DNA of 64,000 nucleotides from Helichrysum umbraculigerum (GCA_949592205.1 CATIUR010000001.1:240206750-240270749); one strand, 5' to 3'. Positions 30,309 through 41,545 are shown, counted from the stretch's first letter. Notes: generated by a model from the sequence alone, not told the origin. Translations and numbers: made by a program.

Positions 30309-33002
30309 ATGGCTCTTGTTTTCGAACCGCGTCATAATACTGCTGCTTATCTTGATGATACTTCTGATAAAGCTGCACCGTATCGTCAGATGATTGCATT
30401 TTTGAGGCGTTCAAGGGTATTCCACGCCATTTCCGATAACACGGTGGCTTTTGGAAATCTGATCAACCCTTTCTGGAGAAACGCAAATGTTGTTACTGAT
30501 AACAACGTTCGAAGACTGGTTTCTACTGTTGCTGGTACTGAAGTCACTATTACAGAACAGAGTATTCGGGAACTGTTACAGCTGAACGATCAACCGAATA
30601 TGCCAGTCGGTTTTGATCATATTTTTGTTACGGGGGCTATGCAAAGGATTGGATATCCCGGGATTCCCACTGATCAGTATAGGAAAGCGAACCTTACACG
30701 TGTTTGGAGATATCTGATGCATGTGATTATCGTTTGTTTGGGAAATAGGAAAGGCGGAACTAATGGGATGAGCCGAAGTTTGGCTTCTGCTATGTTAGCG
30801 TTAGTGTACAACAAGCCGTTCAACTTCTCGGGTTTTATATTCAAGGCTATGGTTGACAATGCAAATGCCGGGGATCAGAAATGGATCTTGTATCCGAGGT
30901 TTATTCAGCTGCACATCAATCGCCATCATCCAGATCTTCAGGCACAGGGTGATATCGATCAGCAATTAAAGATTTCACCGATGATGAGTCGGATCTTTAC
31001 CATTTGTGCAGGTTTTGAGAAAGGGGTTCAGGCGGCAAGGGATGTTCCTTTGTTTGGTCATATTGTTGATGAGAATTACGTGCCGCCTCCGGAACCTCAA
31101 TATATGGACATTCAGGCACCGCAACAACCGCAGCAACCGCTTGTGAACATACCTGTTCAAGCTGCGGGGGAGAATGTAGCTGCTCTTTTGGAGAATATTG
31201 AGCAGTTTGGCCATGTTGAATCGGACGACTCAGCATCTCATGAGACTGTTGAAGGTTCTGATTCTGAGGCTGCAGTAAATGTAGGTCCTCAGGATGGGGG
31301 TCCGACGCCTGAGCACTCGGACGGTACTGTTCTGCATCCCTCTGAGATGGAACGTATCCGGATTACCGATTCATTCAGATATTTGAGAATTCAGCATCGG
31401 ATCAGGGCAGGACGTAAGTATGTACCTCCAAGGGATACTGGGAAACGTACTAGAGGTGACGATGATCCTGCTGATGAGACTTATCGACCAAGTCGTCGTG
31501 TTCGTCGCTCTTTGTCAACACGAGCTCCAATCAACCCGTCGCCTCAAGATGCTTTTGAGATTCAACCGACACCAGCTTTCATGCAAAAGATAATGAATGA
31601 TATCCAGAGTATGCAGCAAAGGATGATAGCTCAAGATGAAAAGATTGCGGAGCAAGCTGCGCTGATTCAGGTTCAATCTAAGGAGCTTGAGGAAACGAAG
31701 AATAGGGTTAATGTTTTGGAAGGCAGGTTACTTGCCTCGGGGGAGTCTGGGTCTGGGATACCCACTTTAGAGTCAAGTGAACCTGCGTCTGTAAATCCCA
31801 ACCCTGTACTTGAAAATGTTAATGAAAATATTTCTGTTTTGGATTACTTTTGTGTTGATGATATTCCAGGGCAACCGAGACCGCTGGCTGTTGACTATTC
31901 ATTTGCTGACTTATCGTTTATTCAAAGAATGGCCAATGGAGTTGGCTCTGAGGAAGAAACGGAGAATGTTTTTGAAATGAGTGAGGATGTTTTGATTGAA
32001 GAAGAACAGTTGAATTCAGATGAAACGTATGATAATGCACAATCTGGGGAAGCTTATGATGGTGCACCAATTATAGAATCTGATTCAAGTGATGATGAGA
32101 GACCGGCTAAAGCTCAACATGGAGAATCTAGTTCTACTGCAACTCCAGCTCCAGAGACACAGGCACCGGACTCAGCAGTTCCTGAAACTGAATCTTCTGA
32201 TGTTCCTAAGAAGAAATTAACTGCTGAAGAAAAGAGAGAAAGAAATAAGCAATGGTGGCCTAAGGGACGCAATCCAGTTCCTATTCTAGTTAAATGTCAA
32301 GTTTATCGAGTTAGTCGAAATTATACTGGAGTTATCAGAAGCTGGAAATGTCAGAGAAATTTATTTACGATAAAGAGAAGAGATGGAGTTCAGTACTTCA
32401 GGATGCGTTTTGATAGATTGAGCACGTTGCCGAAAGGAGAAATAAATCGTTTAGCTCAATTGAATCTGATCAATCCGTTCGAGAATGATTATGCTGAGTT
32501 TATTCAGAGAAATTTACGTCGGGAAGTGTTATCGAAGAAATATTCTAAATTGAAACCGACGTTGGGCACTCGGTATACGTGGAAAAAGAAGATTGATCCA
32601 GTCACCAGGAAGCCTATGGTTAAAGTTCACTATCCGCCTGCTAAATGTGTGACTGAGATACCTCTGGAACCTGTTCCTTATTATTTTCTGCGAAGATTCG
32701 TTAAATGGGAACTTGATCCACAGACTGGTGAAGCGGTTATTACTTTTGTTCCAGATTCTGAACCGTGGCCAGAAGTCGGAGGTATATGGAATTTGAAGCA
32801 AGCAACGTTTAGAATATATGATCCGATGAGTTTGATTAATCTTCATGAAAAAGATTTGAGAAAACTCTACGACAATCGGATTCGGGTCGGTGGAAAGAAT
32901 GAATTCAATAAATGTTTAGCCGAACAGTTTTATAATGTGGTTACAGTTTGTGTGGCTAATGGAATTCACGCCGACGGCCAATTTCCTGCGGGCTGGGTTT
33001 AA
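30309..33002 (+). CDS. Copia A ORF3 (897 aa, conserved Sirevirus-associated protein of unknown function)
   Basis: I chose the ATG two bases after the acceptor-like CAG; an upstream in-frame start would lie inside the putative intron. About residues 1-215 form the conserved N-terminal domain shared with ORF3 of copia C (WRYLMHVIIVCLG, FNFSGFIF, WILYPRFIQLH). A linker with a basic patch (about 360-410) precedes a coiled coil at about 424-474 (DEKIAEQAALIQVQSKELEE). An acidic region follows. About 640-897 is a second conserved domain rich in Arg, Tyr and Trp. There is no signal peptide or membrane segment. The frame is intact although pol of the same element has a stop. Function is unknown; a nucleic-acid-binding or regulatory role fits the composition but is only inference. 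Confidence 0.9.
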   Translation: MALVFEPRHNTAAYLDDTSDKAAPYRQMIAFLRRSRVFHAISDNTVAFGNLINPFWRNANVVTDNNVRRLVSTVAGTEVTITEQSIRELLQLNDQPNMPVGFDHIFVTGAMQRIGYPGIPTDQYRKANLTRVWRYLMHVIIVCLGNRKGGTNGMSRSLASAMLALVYNKPFNFSGFIFKAMVDNANAGDQKWILYPRFIQLHINRHHPDLQAQGDIDQQLKISPMMSRIFTICAGFEKGVQAARDVPLFGHIVDENYVPPPEPQYMDIQAPQQPQQPLVNIPVQAAGENVAALLENIEQFGHVESDDSASHETVEGSDSEAAVNVGPQDGGPTPEHSDGTVLHPSEMERIRITDSFRYLRIQHRIRAGRKYVPPRDTGKRTRGDDDPADETYRPSRRVRRSLSTRAPINPSPQDAFEIQPTPAFMQKIMNDIQSMQQRMIAQDEKIAEQAALIQVQSKELEETKNRVNVLEGRLLASGESGSGIPTLESSEPASVNPNPVLENVNENISVLDYFCVDDIPGQPRPLAVDYSFADLSFIQRMANGVGSEEETENVFEMSEDVLIEEEQLNSDETYDNAQSGEAYDGAPIIESDSSDDERPAKAQHGESSSTATPAPETQAPDSAVPETESSDVPKKKLTAEEKRERNKQWWPKGRNPVPILVKCQVYRVSRNYTGVIRSWKCQRNLFTIKRRDGVQYFRMRFDRLSTLPKGEINRLAQLNLINPFENDYAEFIQRNLRREVLSKKYSKLKPTLGTRYTWKKKIDPVTRKPMVKVHYPPAKCVTEIPLEPVPYYFLRRFVKWELDPQTGEAVITFVPDSEPWPEVGGIWNLKQATFRIYDPMSLINLHEKDLRKLYDNRIRVGGKNEFNKCLAEQFYNVVTVCVANGIHADGQFPAGWV

Positions 33003-33035
33003 AGAAGATTTTTTTTGAAGACCAAGCTGAAGACA

Positions 33036-33045
33036 CGGGGGAGTT
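33036..33045 (+). other. Copia A polypurine tract
   Basis: CGGGGGAGTT lies directly before the 3' LTR and matches copia B at 49869-49878. Confidence 0.85.
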
Positions 33046-33453
33046 TGTTAGTACATGTTTGTGTCTGTCAGTTGGTCTAGCTCGTAGTTTGTAATTAGAA
33101 TTGAGTTTCCTGACTCCTGCGACGTTGGTTGTAACGTCGCAGGTGCGATGTCAGGTTTTGGGCCTGCGACGTTGTGAACGTCGCATGGGCTTGGGCCTGC
33201 GACGTCGCTTGTGACGTCGCAGGATCCAGTTTTAGTATAAAAACGTTTTACGTTTTCTGTTTTAGGGTGGACGAAACCCTAAACGCAATTAGTCAAAATC
33301 CCTGTAATCTGATCGATTATTATTCAATATACAAACGTTTGGTTCTTATTCATTGCGTATTGATTATTCGTGTGTTTAGTTTATAACTTAATCGTTGATT
33401 CCGCAAACGATTGAGTGACTCGATTCGCATAGATCCTAGGTACGGGACAAACA
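33046..33453 (+). repeat. Copia A 3' LTR
   Basis: It differs from 8981-9388 at about four positions, one of them CG to TG inside a GCGACGT half-site. The same two 22-bp palindromes span 33119-33220. The actaa duplication follows. Confidence 0.95.
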
Positions 33454-33458
33454 ACTAA

Positions 33459-35025
33459 AATTGATCCCCTGTGACTTTAGTCCTCTTGAGTAGAGATAAC
33501 TGTTAGTGATATGATTTATGTTACCAGATAGGTGATTAGAGTTGATGATTGATAGCGGATCATATTGGTTGTTTACCTTGTTGTGTTAATTTCTACTTGA
33601 TATGAATTTTGATAGAATTTGATTAAGACAGGGTGTTATGATATAGAAATCGACAAATTACTTTATCTTGGATGTCACATGAATTGACCGAATGAGATGG
33701 AAAATGGTTATTACCTTAGATTCTCGCAATTATGTTTAACATATATTATTGATGTGATGAAAGAAAGAAAACATGTTATGATAATAAGTGATTTCAGAGT
33801 ATTCGAGAATAAGTTACTTGAACTAATCTGTTTGATTGGTAGAATATTGGATTGATATGATTCCAGGTGTTGTTATATTAAATATGTTTGATTGATGGCA
33901 TATTGGTAAATTTTGAGACATATTAATTGTAGAAAATGCGATTAAAGTGAATTATTCAAAGTGGAGATTATGATTATTAAGAGTTAATGGATTTTCTTGG
34001 ATTGATTTTGGAATGGATAGTGAAAAGTAATCTCTTGATTTTTAAACAGTGTACGTGTCAGACAATTGTTACAGTACATTATGATTGATTTGATGATATT
34101 CTTGAACATCGTGATACATTTCCCGGGAGTAACCTGTAATTGATATCATGAAAGGGGATATTGAACATGGTGCTTAATAACTTCAGTGATATGAAAGGAT
34201 TTATCCTACCATAACTTGTAGATTGTGATTGTTATTGTGGGGCTAAAATATAGAGACATTATTAGAGGATACTTAATACGTTAACTTTACAGATTTTTCT
34301 AAGTCCTCAGTATATGTTGTTAACAAATGTCATAAAGACTTGTGGCATGAATTATCCTAAGTATTAGAAATCTTGTGGACTTAGTGGATAAATTGACAGT
34401 TGTACAGTTTGAGATTTTTCAGAGTTAGTGGATTGAATAGAAGCTATTTAGTTTGCGATCTTGGTGAAATTTGCTTTATCTCAGGTGTGAGTTGTTGAGA
34501 ATTGCATGGTGTAATTTTAACTTATACTTATACATATTGATGGTTTAATCATCTATGGATCATTATTTGTATAATGATTTGATATCATTATTGATGGATA
34601 AAACTTGTAGTTATCTTGAGTGGATAAGACTTTTCAGCTTTATGTTGGAAGCAACGATGAGGGATATATCTATTCGGAAATTATTAATAGATATTACATG
34701 ATTTGAAAGCATGAAATTGATGGATTATCATGAAAAGAATGTAACACTAAATGTGGATTCACACTATTCAGGAGTTGGGTAAAAGTAAGTATTAACATTA
34801 GTTGTATTAAGGATTATTGAATTGGTACTAGAGACAGTTAATGATGGAATTTAACAGCAAATTTAGTGGATATCATTTGATAATGATGAGATGATATGAC
34901 TGAAGTGGAAACAACAAATTGGATGGAGATTCATATGAGAAACGTGGATGCAGTACGATTATTTATCTGGGATCCTTAGGCAGGATTAAATTTCGGGGAC
35001 GAAATCTCTTTAAGGGGGAGAGATT
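33459..35025 (+). other. GY2 3' internal region, no recognisable coding sequence
   Basis: This 1.57-kb AT-rich stretch between the copia A insertion and the GY2 3' LTR shows no ORF with pol motifs on either strand. It ends in the polypurine tract TAAGGGGGAGAGATT (35011-35025). It supports GY2 being a gag-only, pol-less element. Confidence 0.75.
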
Positions 35026-37468
35026 TGTAACACCCGTCCTTAGGGCCTAGTAGTATTTAATTTATTTCCTGCTTTTACATTTTATTAAAGTGTTAAAAAA
35101 GTAACTTTATATTATTTGTTTTAACTGCAAAAATAAATAGGTAAAAGAGTCACAGGATAAATTGTGAATAGTGAATTATTGCTTGTTTTAAATAATTATA
35201 GTTTACGGTACAATAACTTAGTTTTCTCGCAATTGGTAATTAGGTTCCAAGCAATAGACTTAAAACGGGTATAATATTACACTACTAATATTGAGGTCGG
35301 TTTGGAGTTGGGCCGACTCACTCCTTTACCCTTTCTAAATTGTTACTCATTATTCCATCTTCTTAAATTGTTCCCTACAATTTCTAATAGCTAAGAAATC
35401 TTGAACAAAGCTTAAAACAATCATAGAGCTGTGGATTTTATTTTAATTTCAACATTATCATCATCTTGTTCATCCCTTTACTTGTAAGTTTTATTCTTCT
35501 TTCTTTAACCTAGAAAGTTAATTATGGTAGAATTGATATGGGAAAGTGGATTAGCATAAAAAAATCGAGTTAGAAAGATGTTCTTAGTTTGCTAATGATG
35601 ATAAGGAGCCTGAGTTATGCTGCTGTGAATAAATTTTAAGTTTATCATGTTAAAACAGAATTTGCAGGTTTGGGGACGAAGGCAGTCGTGACGCGATTGG
35701 TTATATTTCGCGACGCGAAATTCTAGGAATCGCGACGCGATTCTAAGGTTTCTGCGACGCGATTGTTTTCGATTTAGAAACTGTTTTTAGTCGTGTTGGT
35801 CAAGACATGTTAATAGATGCAGAGTATAAATGAAAGAATGACCTATGATGTGTGAATAAGTATAAATTATGTTTTGATTCATGGAAGAAGTTGAATTAAT
35901 AATTGACAGAGAATTTAAATTTAGATTTAAGAAAGTGTTGATGTGTTCTTTAATAATTGAGATTAGAGCCTGATGAAAATCTTATAATGCTAAACTTGTA
36001 CTTAAATATCATGTATGTATATGCATATTAACTTTAGGAGCTGTTTATGTATGTGTATAGAAAATAAATCAAGATATGGTCCAAACTACTAGTTTTGTTT
36101 TTACGTGTGTCCAAGAAGAACAACAGCTTCTTGGGCCTAATTTTATCGTGGTGCCTTTACGGGTTAACAACAGATCAGACCCAACTTAAAGTAATTTAAA
36201 CTGAAGCTCATATTAAATGACTTTTCTATTTGATCTATTCTTAATGAACTGTTATTGGGCTAGTATATTATAGGCCATTTTAGTTGATGGCCCATCAATT
36301 AGTATTAAGAGAACTAGTTACGTTTACGTATACTGTATACATATTACGAAGATAAAGATTTTAAAGAATTTATGAAAATTGTGCTTCCATCGAATAGATA
36401 ACGACCAAACTAAAGTGGATTGTGAATTAATAGCCATTCTAGAATGAGGTTAAGAAAGATATATCGGAGTTAAAGAATTTATTATAACCAAGTTGTTGAT
36501 GCTTTATGTGAACAAGATTATACGGTTAATTGTAAGCTAATATGAATAATATGTACAATTCGATTATTGTTTGATATGTTGATATTATATACAGAGACGT
36601 TTTATGCCAAAATGCAATTATAGTTATAATTGATATTATAACTTAATGATTGTAGTAATTTGATGCAATGAATTTAAATTGAGTTACATGTTATTAACAG
36701 GGTACTAACTCATTAATTATTTGTATTCTCAGACGTGAAGAAGACTCAGTGACATTAGACTACTGAGCAGAGACTGAGGTATTCGGTGAGTGGACTTGTA
36801 CTCTCAGTGTGATTTGGTGGTAATATATTTGGTCACAACAAGTGAACGTAGTTTACTATTATTGATTGTTGATTGGTGAAATTCACGTGTAATAAGTGAT
36901 GAGTTGCCTTTAAGGCATTTGGTGATTTGGAGGTCAACAATTGTTGGACTGGGATTGCTACAGGTTAGCCAACATAGGAATTGTGAACATGTGTTGTGAA
37001 TGGAGCTTATGTTGGTTAAAGGTAGCAAACAGTTATCGGTAATACCACTGTATTGGCCTGCAGTGGTTATAAGTGTTGCTTGGTGCGTCTCCCGGGTCTG
37101 TGGACGTCACAAGGACCACCGATCCTCTTGGTGATGTTGTGTCTATGTGTTATTTGCTGTTAATCGGTACTGTTATGCTAAGTTGTACTGATAGTGACAG
37201 GTTGACTTACTTAGCTTCGTGCTAATCCCCCACACTACTTCTTGCAGGTTTATTTCTGGATACAAAGGGTTGGCGCAAGAAGTATAATTCAGGAATGGAA
37301 TGTTTGAAGACTGCTTACTCTGATATATTTTGATAACCTAAAACTGTATTTTGTATTAAATAACATCCGAACTGATATATTATGTTTTGATATATTATAA
37401 ATGTGTGTTTGGGACTTGCGCTTTCAATGTATAAAAAAAAAATGATTCACAAATATTGGGGTGTTATA
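35026..37468 (+). repeat. GY2 3' LTR
   Basis: It pairs with 5084-7527. It carries the CGCGACGCG palindrome cluster at 35706-35764. The differences from the 5' LTR include single substitutions and small homopolymer indels. Confidence 0.95.
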
Positions 37469-37473
37469 AATAG

Positions 37474-37781
37474 GATTGCACCGTCGATGGTGGTTTGATT
37501 TGAAGAGGCGACGTGCCCCCGAACAGGTTCTGGAAGGCCAAGGATGTACTTCCTGATTTTGTCGGGTTCCATGCTCACCATAGCTGGGCGGAGGGCAGCG
37601 AGCTGCTGGAACCTGGTGGTATAACCATCGATATCACCACTCTGAACCTTTAGGTTCCAGAACTCCTCGTCCAGCTTTTGGAGTTTGTCGATCGAACAGT
37701 ACTTGGCAGTGAGTTTTGCTTTCAAGTCCTCCCAAGAGAGTAGGTAGGCAGTGTCAGCACCCACTGATTGGGAATATGAGT
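37474..37781 (-). pseudogene. gag: GY1 gag, middle segment (capsid domain)
   Basis: This segment encodes the central Ty3-type capsid region, with LLSWEDLKAKLTAKYC, FWNLKVQSGDIDGYTTRFQQLA and YILGLPEPVRGHV. It lies between the two insertion points. The frame joins 50293-50614 on one side (via tgagt) and 4570-5083 on the other (via aatag) without shift or stop, so gag was intact when the insertions occurred. Confidence 0.9.
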
Positions 37782-38190
37782 TGTTAGTACATGTTTAGTG
37801 TCTGTCAGTTGGTCTAGCTCGTAGTTTGTAATTAGAATTAGCATTCCTGACTCCTGCGACGTAGCGTGCAACGTCGCAGGTGCGACGTCAGGTTTTGGGC
37901 CTGCGACGTAGCCAACGTCGCATGGGCTTGGGCCTGCGACGTAGCGTGCGACGTCGCAGGTGCCAGATTTTGTATAAATTCGTTTTATGTTTTCTGTTTT
38001 AGGGTTGACGAAACCCTAAACACCATTAGTCGAAATCTCTGTAATCTGATTGACTATAATCGAATAAACAACGTTTTGATTCGTATTCTTTGTGTTTGAT
38101 TATTCGTGTGATTGGTTAGTGATCTAATTGTTATTTCCGCTAGCGATTAGATTGACTCGGTGCCGTAAGATCCAAGGTTAGGGACAAACA
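37782..38190 (+). repeat. Copia B 5' LTR with TATA box and palindromes
   Basis: It starts TGTTAGTACATG and ends GGGACAAACA. TATAAA is at 37973-37978, preceded by 22-bp palindromes at 37856-37877 and 37936-37957 and by one unit with a 5-base spacer between them. This is the same arrangement as copia A. The primer-binding site TGGTATCAGAGC is at 38193-38204. Confidence 0.95.
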
Positions 38191-38435
38191 ACTGGTATCA
38201 GAGCAGAAAGTGCTCGTTTTGGCGATTCGGATCGAGTTTGGGATTTAAAAGGACGTGATATTCGTGTGTTTTTGTGTTTATCACGTTTGTTTTGTGTTTT
38301 TACAGGTTTTCGATCAGTATTACTGGGATAATTGAAGGTTTCTGTCGTTCGGCATTCGTGGTTTTGGTTTTTAGGGTTAAAAATTCGTTTTTAGGGTTTG
38401 TGGCCGCTGCTCAGCGCGTTTTGCGACGTACCATT

Positions 38436-38718
38436 GCGACGTAAGCTGCGACGTCGCGTGCGACGTAGTGATTTGGACTTTAATTAGTCTGTGCGACGTC
38501 GTGTTGTGACGTAGTGTGATTCTGCGACGTCCTCTGCGACGTCATCTGCGACGTACCTCTCTACGTCGCATAGTGTGATTCTGCGACGTCCTCTGCGACG
38601 TCATCTGCGACGTACCTCTCAACGTCGCATATTTCTGATTCTTAATTGAATCCTTTGCTAGGTGCGACGTACCTATCAACGTCGCATAATCTTGGTGCGA
38701 CGTACTCACCTACGTCGC
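38436..38718 (+). promoter_or_regulatory. Copia B gag leader: five 22-bp GCGACGT-N8-ACGTCGC palindromes
   Basis: Units are at 38436-38457, 38548-38569, 38607-38628, 38664-38685 and 38697-38718, all with exact arms and 8-base spacers. A segment of about 60 bp is tandemly duplicated (about 38513-38629), adding a palindrome and GCGACGT half-sites at 12-base steps. The array ends 37 bases before the gag ATG. Confidence 0.85.
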
Positions 38719-38755
38719 TAAGATCAGAAGTTTGTTTTTCGATTAAGTAATTACA

Positions 38756-41545
38756 ATGGCAGCTGATAAAGATGATATTAGAGGTCTAAGAGAAATGATT
38801 AAACAAAGTAATGACATAGGTTCAAGTAATAAACCTCCATTATTTACTGCGGACATGGATTATGTATACTGGAGAGACCGAGTTGAACAATATATTGATT
38901 TTCATTGTCCAGAATTATGGGGACCATTACGCGAACGTTATGTACCTCCATTAGCTGAAGGAGAATACCGTAATATTCGTCCTGCTAAGACCTATAAAGC
39001 GATGTCTCCCGAGGAGAAGAAAGATTTTGATACTGAAAGAAAATCTTTTTCAATGATTAAAATGTGTCTAACTAAGGATGTTCTTTGGCTTTTCAGAACT
39101 CATGAGACAGCCTTTGATCTGTGGAAGGCAATTGAAACTCGTTGTGGAGGAAATTATAAGTACAAGGAAGCCAAGCTCGAACTGATTAAGAAACAGTACG
39201 ATATCTTTGACATCCTTCCAAATGAAGACACGACTTCGTTATTCACTAGGTACTCACGGTTAGTTGGTGAGTTGTTTGAAGGGGGTTATACTTTTCCTTC
39301 AATTGAAGTAAATAAGAAGCTACTGGATGTGTTGCCAAGTTCTTGGGATGTTAAAGTTCAATTTTTAAAGGAAAATGAAGAACTTGCAAACATGTCATTG
39401 GATACGCTGATCGGGGATCTTCAAGCTCACGCGATGGAGATTAAGAAGAAAGAAACTAGGTCTGGTGCTGCTGTTCAGAATCCTAGTGTGTATGGTGTTC
39501 AGATCAACTCTGGAAAGACTTATGGATCTGGAGTCGCCTTCGTGACAAATACAAATGCTCCATCAACTTCTTCTTCTGCTTCCGATGGGATTCATTCTGT
39601 TTTCATGACTGGACCTTCTTCAAATCAACAACAGGTTCAAGTCTCACCTGCTATTCAGGAACAAGCTGCAATTTATACAGCTTTCTTAAGCTCATACAAG
39701 GATTTGGTTACTCAACCGAACCTTACTTTGGAGCTGACTAAGGAAGACTATGCTCAGCTTGATGAAGATGATCTGGAGCAAATGGATTTAACTTGGAATG
39801 TGGCGATGATCACCAGAAGAATTCAAAAGTTCTTGCAGAGGACAGGGCGTAAAAGTTTGAAAGGTGATGGAAAGACTGGCTTCGGATTTGACAAGAGTAA
39901 GGTCCGATGTTACAATTGTCAAAATTTGGGTCACTTCGCCAGAGAGTGCGAGAAACCCAAAATGCCAGCATCGGGATTCACAACACCATCTACTCCTCCA
40001 AAGGCCAAAGAAATGGAAGTTTCTAAGAAAGGGATTGCTGATAATGCCCTGATTGCCTTTGAGCCTACAAGTCAAGATTGGACGCCTGTCTCCCAGCATT
40101 ACCAACAGTGTCTGATGGCTCACATTGTGAATGAGGTGCATGATGAACCGTTAAATTGTATCTCATGTATTAAGTTAACTGAATCTCTAAAGGCATTTCA
40201 AAATGAAACCGTAGAGTTGAGAAAAAAGAATGAAAAACTAACCGAGTCAAATAATTTCTTAAAAGCTAATGAGAAACTTTATGAAAAACATCTTGAGGCT
40301 CATCGGTTAGATACTCAGAAATATAAATCTAAGGTTTTTAGTCAAGAAGATGCCATTAAAAGCTATCTTGTTGAAATTGAGTTACTAAATAAAGAACTTA
40401 CAGATTTAAAAGCTGAGTATAAGAATTATAAGAGTAAAATCTTAGGTTCAAATTCCTCAACGGTTGTTTTTAATGAAATTCTTAGCAAGCATGGTACTAA
40501 AGGGAAGAAGAATGAGGGATTGGGATACAACTCAGTCCCTCCTACTACTACTCACTGTCCCCTGCCTGTTAAGGAAGGCTTTGAAGAGATTCCAGTTGAT
40601 TGGTCCAAGCTTTATGGTTTAAAAGCTAAAGATGCTAAAGAGACCAAACATAACAAACCGGCAAAGGAGAAAACCAAGCGGCCAGAGTACCCCTTGCCAA
40701 CGTTTGTTAAGTCTGTGCATGAATCTCCTGTTAGTGTTAAGGAGAATGTTGAGTTAAAGAATGAATCTCCTGTTATTATTGAGGAGATTGTTGAGATTGA
40801 GGACATTACGGATCAGGAGTATCCTAAGGTTAAAAAGGTTGTGGTTAAACCTGAAAAAGTGATTTCAAAGATTGAGCCTGAAATTAAGGTTCAACCAAAT
40901 AAGGGAAAAGCCAAGGTTTTTAATTCGAAACAACAAACTTTACAGTCACCTGTAAAGATTTTGCAAAATAAAATAGTAAATGAAAGAGTTTCGTATGATA
41001 AACCTTCAACTTCGACCTCTCAACCAAAACAAACACTTTCTAAAACATGTACGCATTGTTCATGTTCTAGAAATGTTTCTCCACCTCCTGTGGTAATTCC
41101 TCAGTCTCAACCGTTTGTTGAGACTCGTTCTTGTTTCTACTGCAAGAAACAAGGACATTTAATTCGTGAATGTCCAAAGCTGTCAAATCAACGCTATGGG
41201 AGAGAGATGCCTAGGACATCTGTTTACAGAAATTCTTTTTCAAAATCTCCACCTAGGCGTTTCTCTACCTCTCCCAAGCCTATTTTGAAGCCTGTTTCGA
41301 AACCAAGTAATGTTGAGCAAAAACCTTTGCCAATTCAAAAGCCCAACATTACTTCTAATATCAATTCCGAATCTTCAAAAGTTTGGAAACGTAAAGAGTC
41401 TGATGTTGACTCTTCAGTCGTCAACAATAACACATCAGATAAAAATTCTAATTTGTTTAAAGATAAAATCCTATCTGACGTGATTATTGTTGATGACCAC
41501 GGTCGACCTAAGTCTGTAAAGGCTTGGGTCACCGTTTCTCACTAA
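38756..41545 (+). CDS. gag: Copia B gag (929 aa)
   Basis: It is an uninterrupted ORF with the same domains as copia A gag: UBN2-like capsid region, coiled coil, and CCHC knuckles CYNCQNLGHFAREC and CFYCKKQGHLIREC. It is longer than A gag by four residues near the C-terminal Lys/Pro-rich part. Identity to A gag is very high by eye. The stop TAA is again inside CTAAT, followed by an acceptor-like sequence. Confidence 0.95.
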   Translation: MAADKDDIRGLREMIKQSNDIGSSNKPPLFTADMDYVYWRDRVEQYIDFHCPELWGPLRERYVPPLAEGEYRNIRPAKTYKAMSPEEKKDFDTERKSFSMIKMCLTKDVLWLFRTHETAFDLWKAIETRCGGNYKYKEAKLELIKKQYDIFDILPNEDTTSLFTRYSRLVGELFEGGYTFPSIEVNKKLLDVLPSSWDVKVQFLKENEELANMSLDTLIGDLQAHAMEIKKKETRSGAAVQNPSVYGVQINSGKTYGSGVAFVTNTNAPSTSSSASDGIHSVFMTGPSSNQQQVQVSPAIQEQAAIYTAFLSSYKDLVTQPNLTLELTKEDYAQLDEDDLEQMDLTWNVAMITRRIQKFLQRTGRKSLKGDGKTGFGFDKSKVRCYNCQNLGHFARECEKPKMPASGFTTPSTPPKAKEMEVSKKGIADNALIAFEPTSQDWTPVSQHYQQCLMAHIVNEVHDEPLNCISCIKLTESLKAFQNETVELRKKNEKLTESNNFLKANEKLYEKHLEAHRLDTQKYKSKVFSQEDAIKSYLVEIELLNKELTDLKAEYKNYKSKILGSNSSTVVFNEILSKHGTKGKKNEGLGYNSVPPTTTHCPLPVKEGFEEIPVDWSKLYGLKAKDAKETKHNKPAKEKTKRPEYPLPTFVKSVHESPVSVKENVELKNESPVIIEEIVEIEDITDQEYPKVKKVVVKPEKVISKIEPEIKVQPNKGKAKVFNSKQQTLQSPVKILQNKIVNERVSYDKPSTSTSQPKQTLSKTCTHCSCSRNVSPPPVVIPQSQPFVETRSCFYCKKQGHLIRECPKLSNQRYGREMPRTSVYRNSFSKSPPRRFSTSPKPILKPVSKPSNVEQKPLPIQKPNITSNINSESSKVWKRKESDVDSSVVNNNTSDKNSNLFKDKILSDVIIVDDHGRPKSVKAWVTVSH

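Larger units (their letters stand above)
8981..33453 (+). mobile_element. Copia A: Sirevirus-like element with gag, pol and ORF3, inserted in GY2
   Basis: LTRs of 408 bp each (8981-9388, 33046-33453) differ at four positions by eye. The flanking duplication is actaa (8976-8980, 33454-33458). The order is LTR, primer-binding site, motif-rich leader, gag, pol, noncoding spacer, motif-rich second leader, ORF3, polypurine tract, LTR. Copia C splits the spacer after pol. Without C the element is about 12.6 kb, close to its relative B (12.5 kb). Copia order (integrase before RT), the large gag with coiled coil and two zinc knuckles, and an extra 3' ORF match the Sirevirus (SIRE/Maximus) lineage. 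Confidence 0.96.
5084..37468 (+). mobile_element. GY2: gag-only (TR-GAG-like) Ty3/gypsy-type element inserted in GY1 gag
   Basis: LTRs of 2444 and 2443 bp (5084-7527, 35026-37468) begin TGTAACACCCG and end GGGTGTTATA. They are flanked by the 5-bp target duplication aatag (5079-5083 and 37469-37473). The primer-binding site is at 7530 and the polypurine tract at 35011. Without copia A the element is about 7.9 kb, with an internal region of about 3.0 kb holding a Ty3-type gag and no recognisable pol. It would need enzymes supplied in trans. The two LTRs show about 14 differences by eye. Confidence 0.95.
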
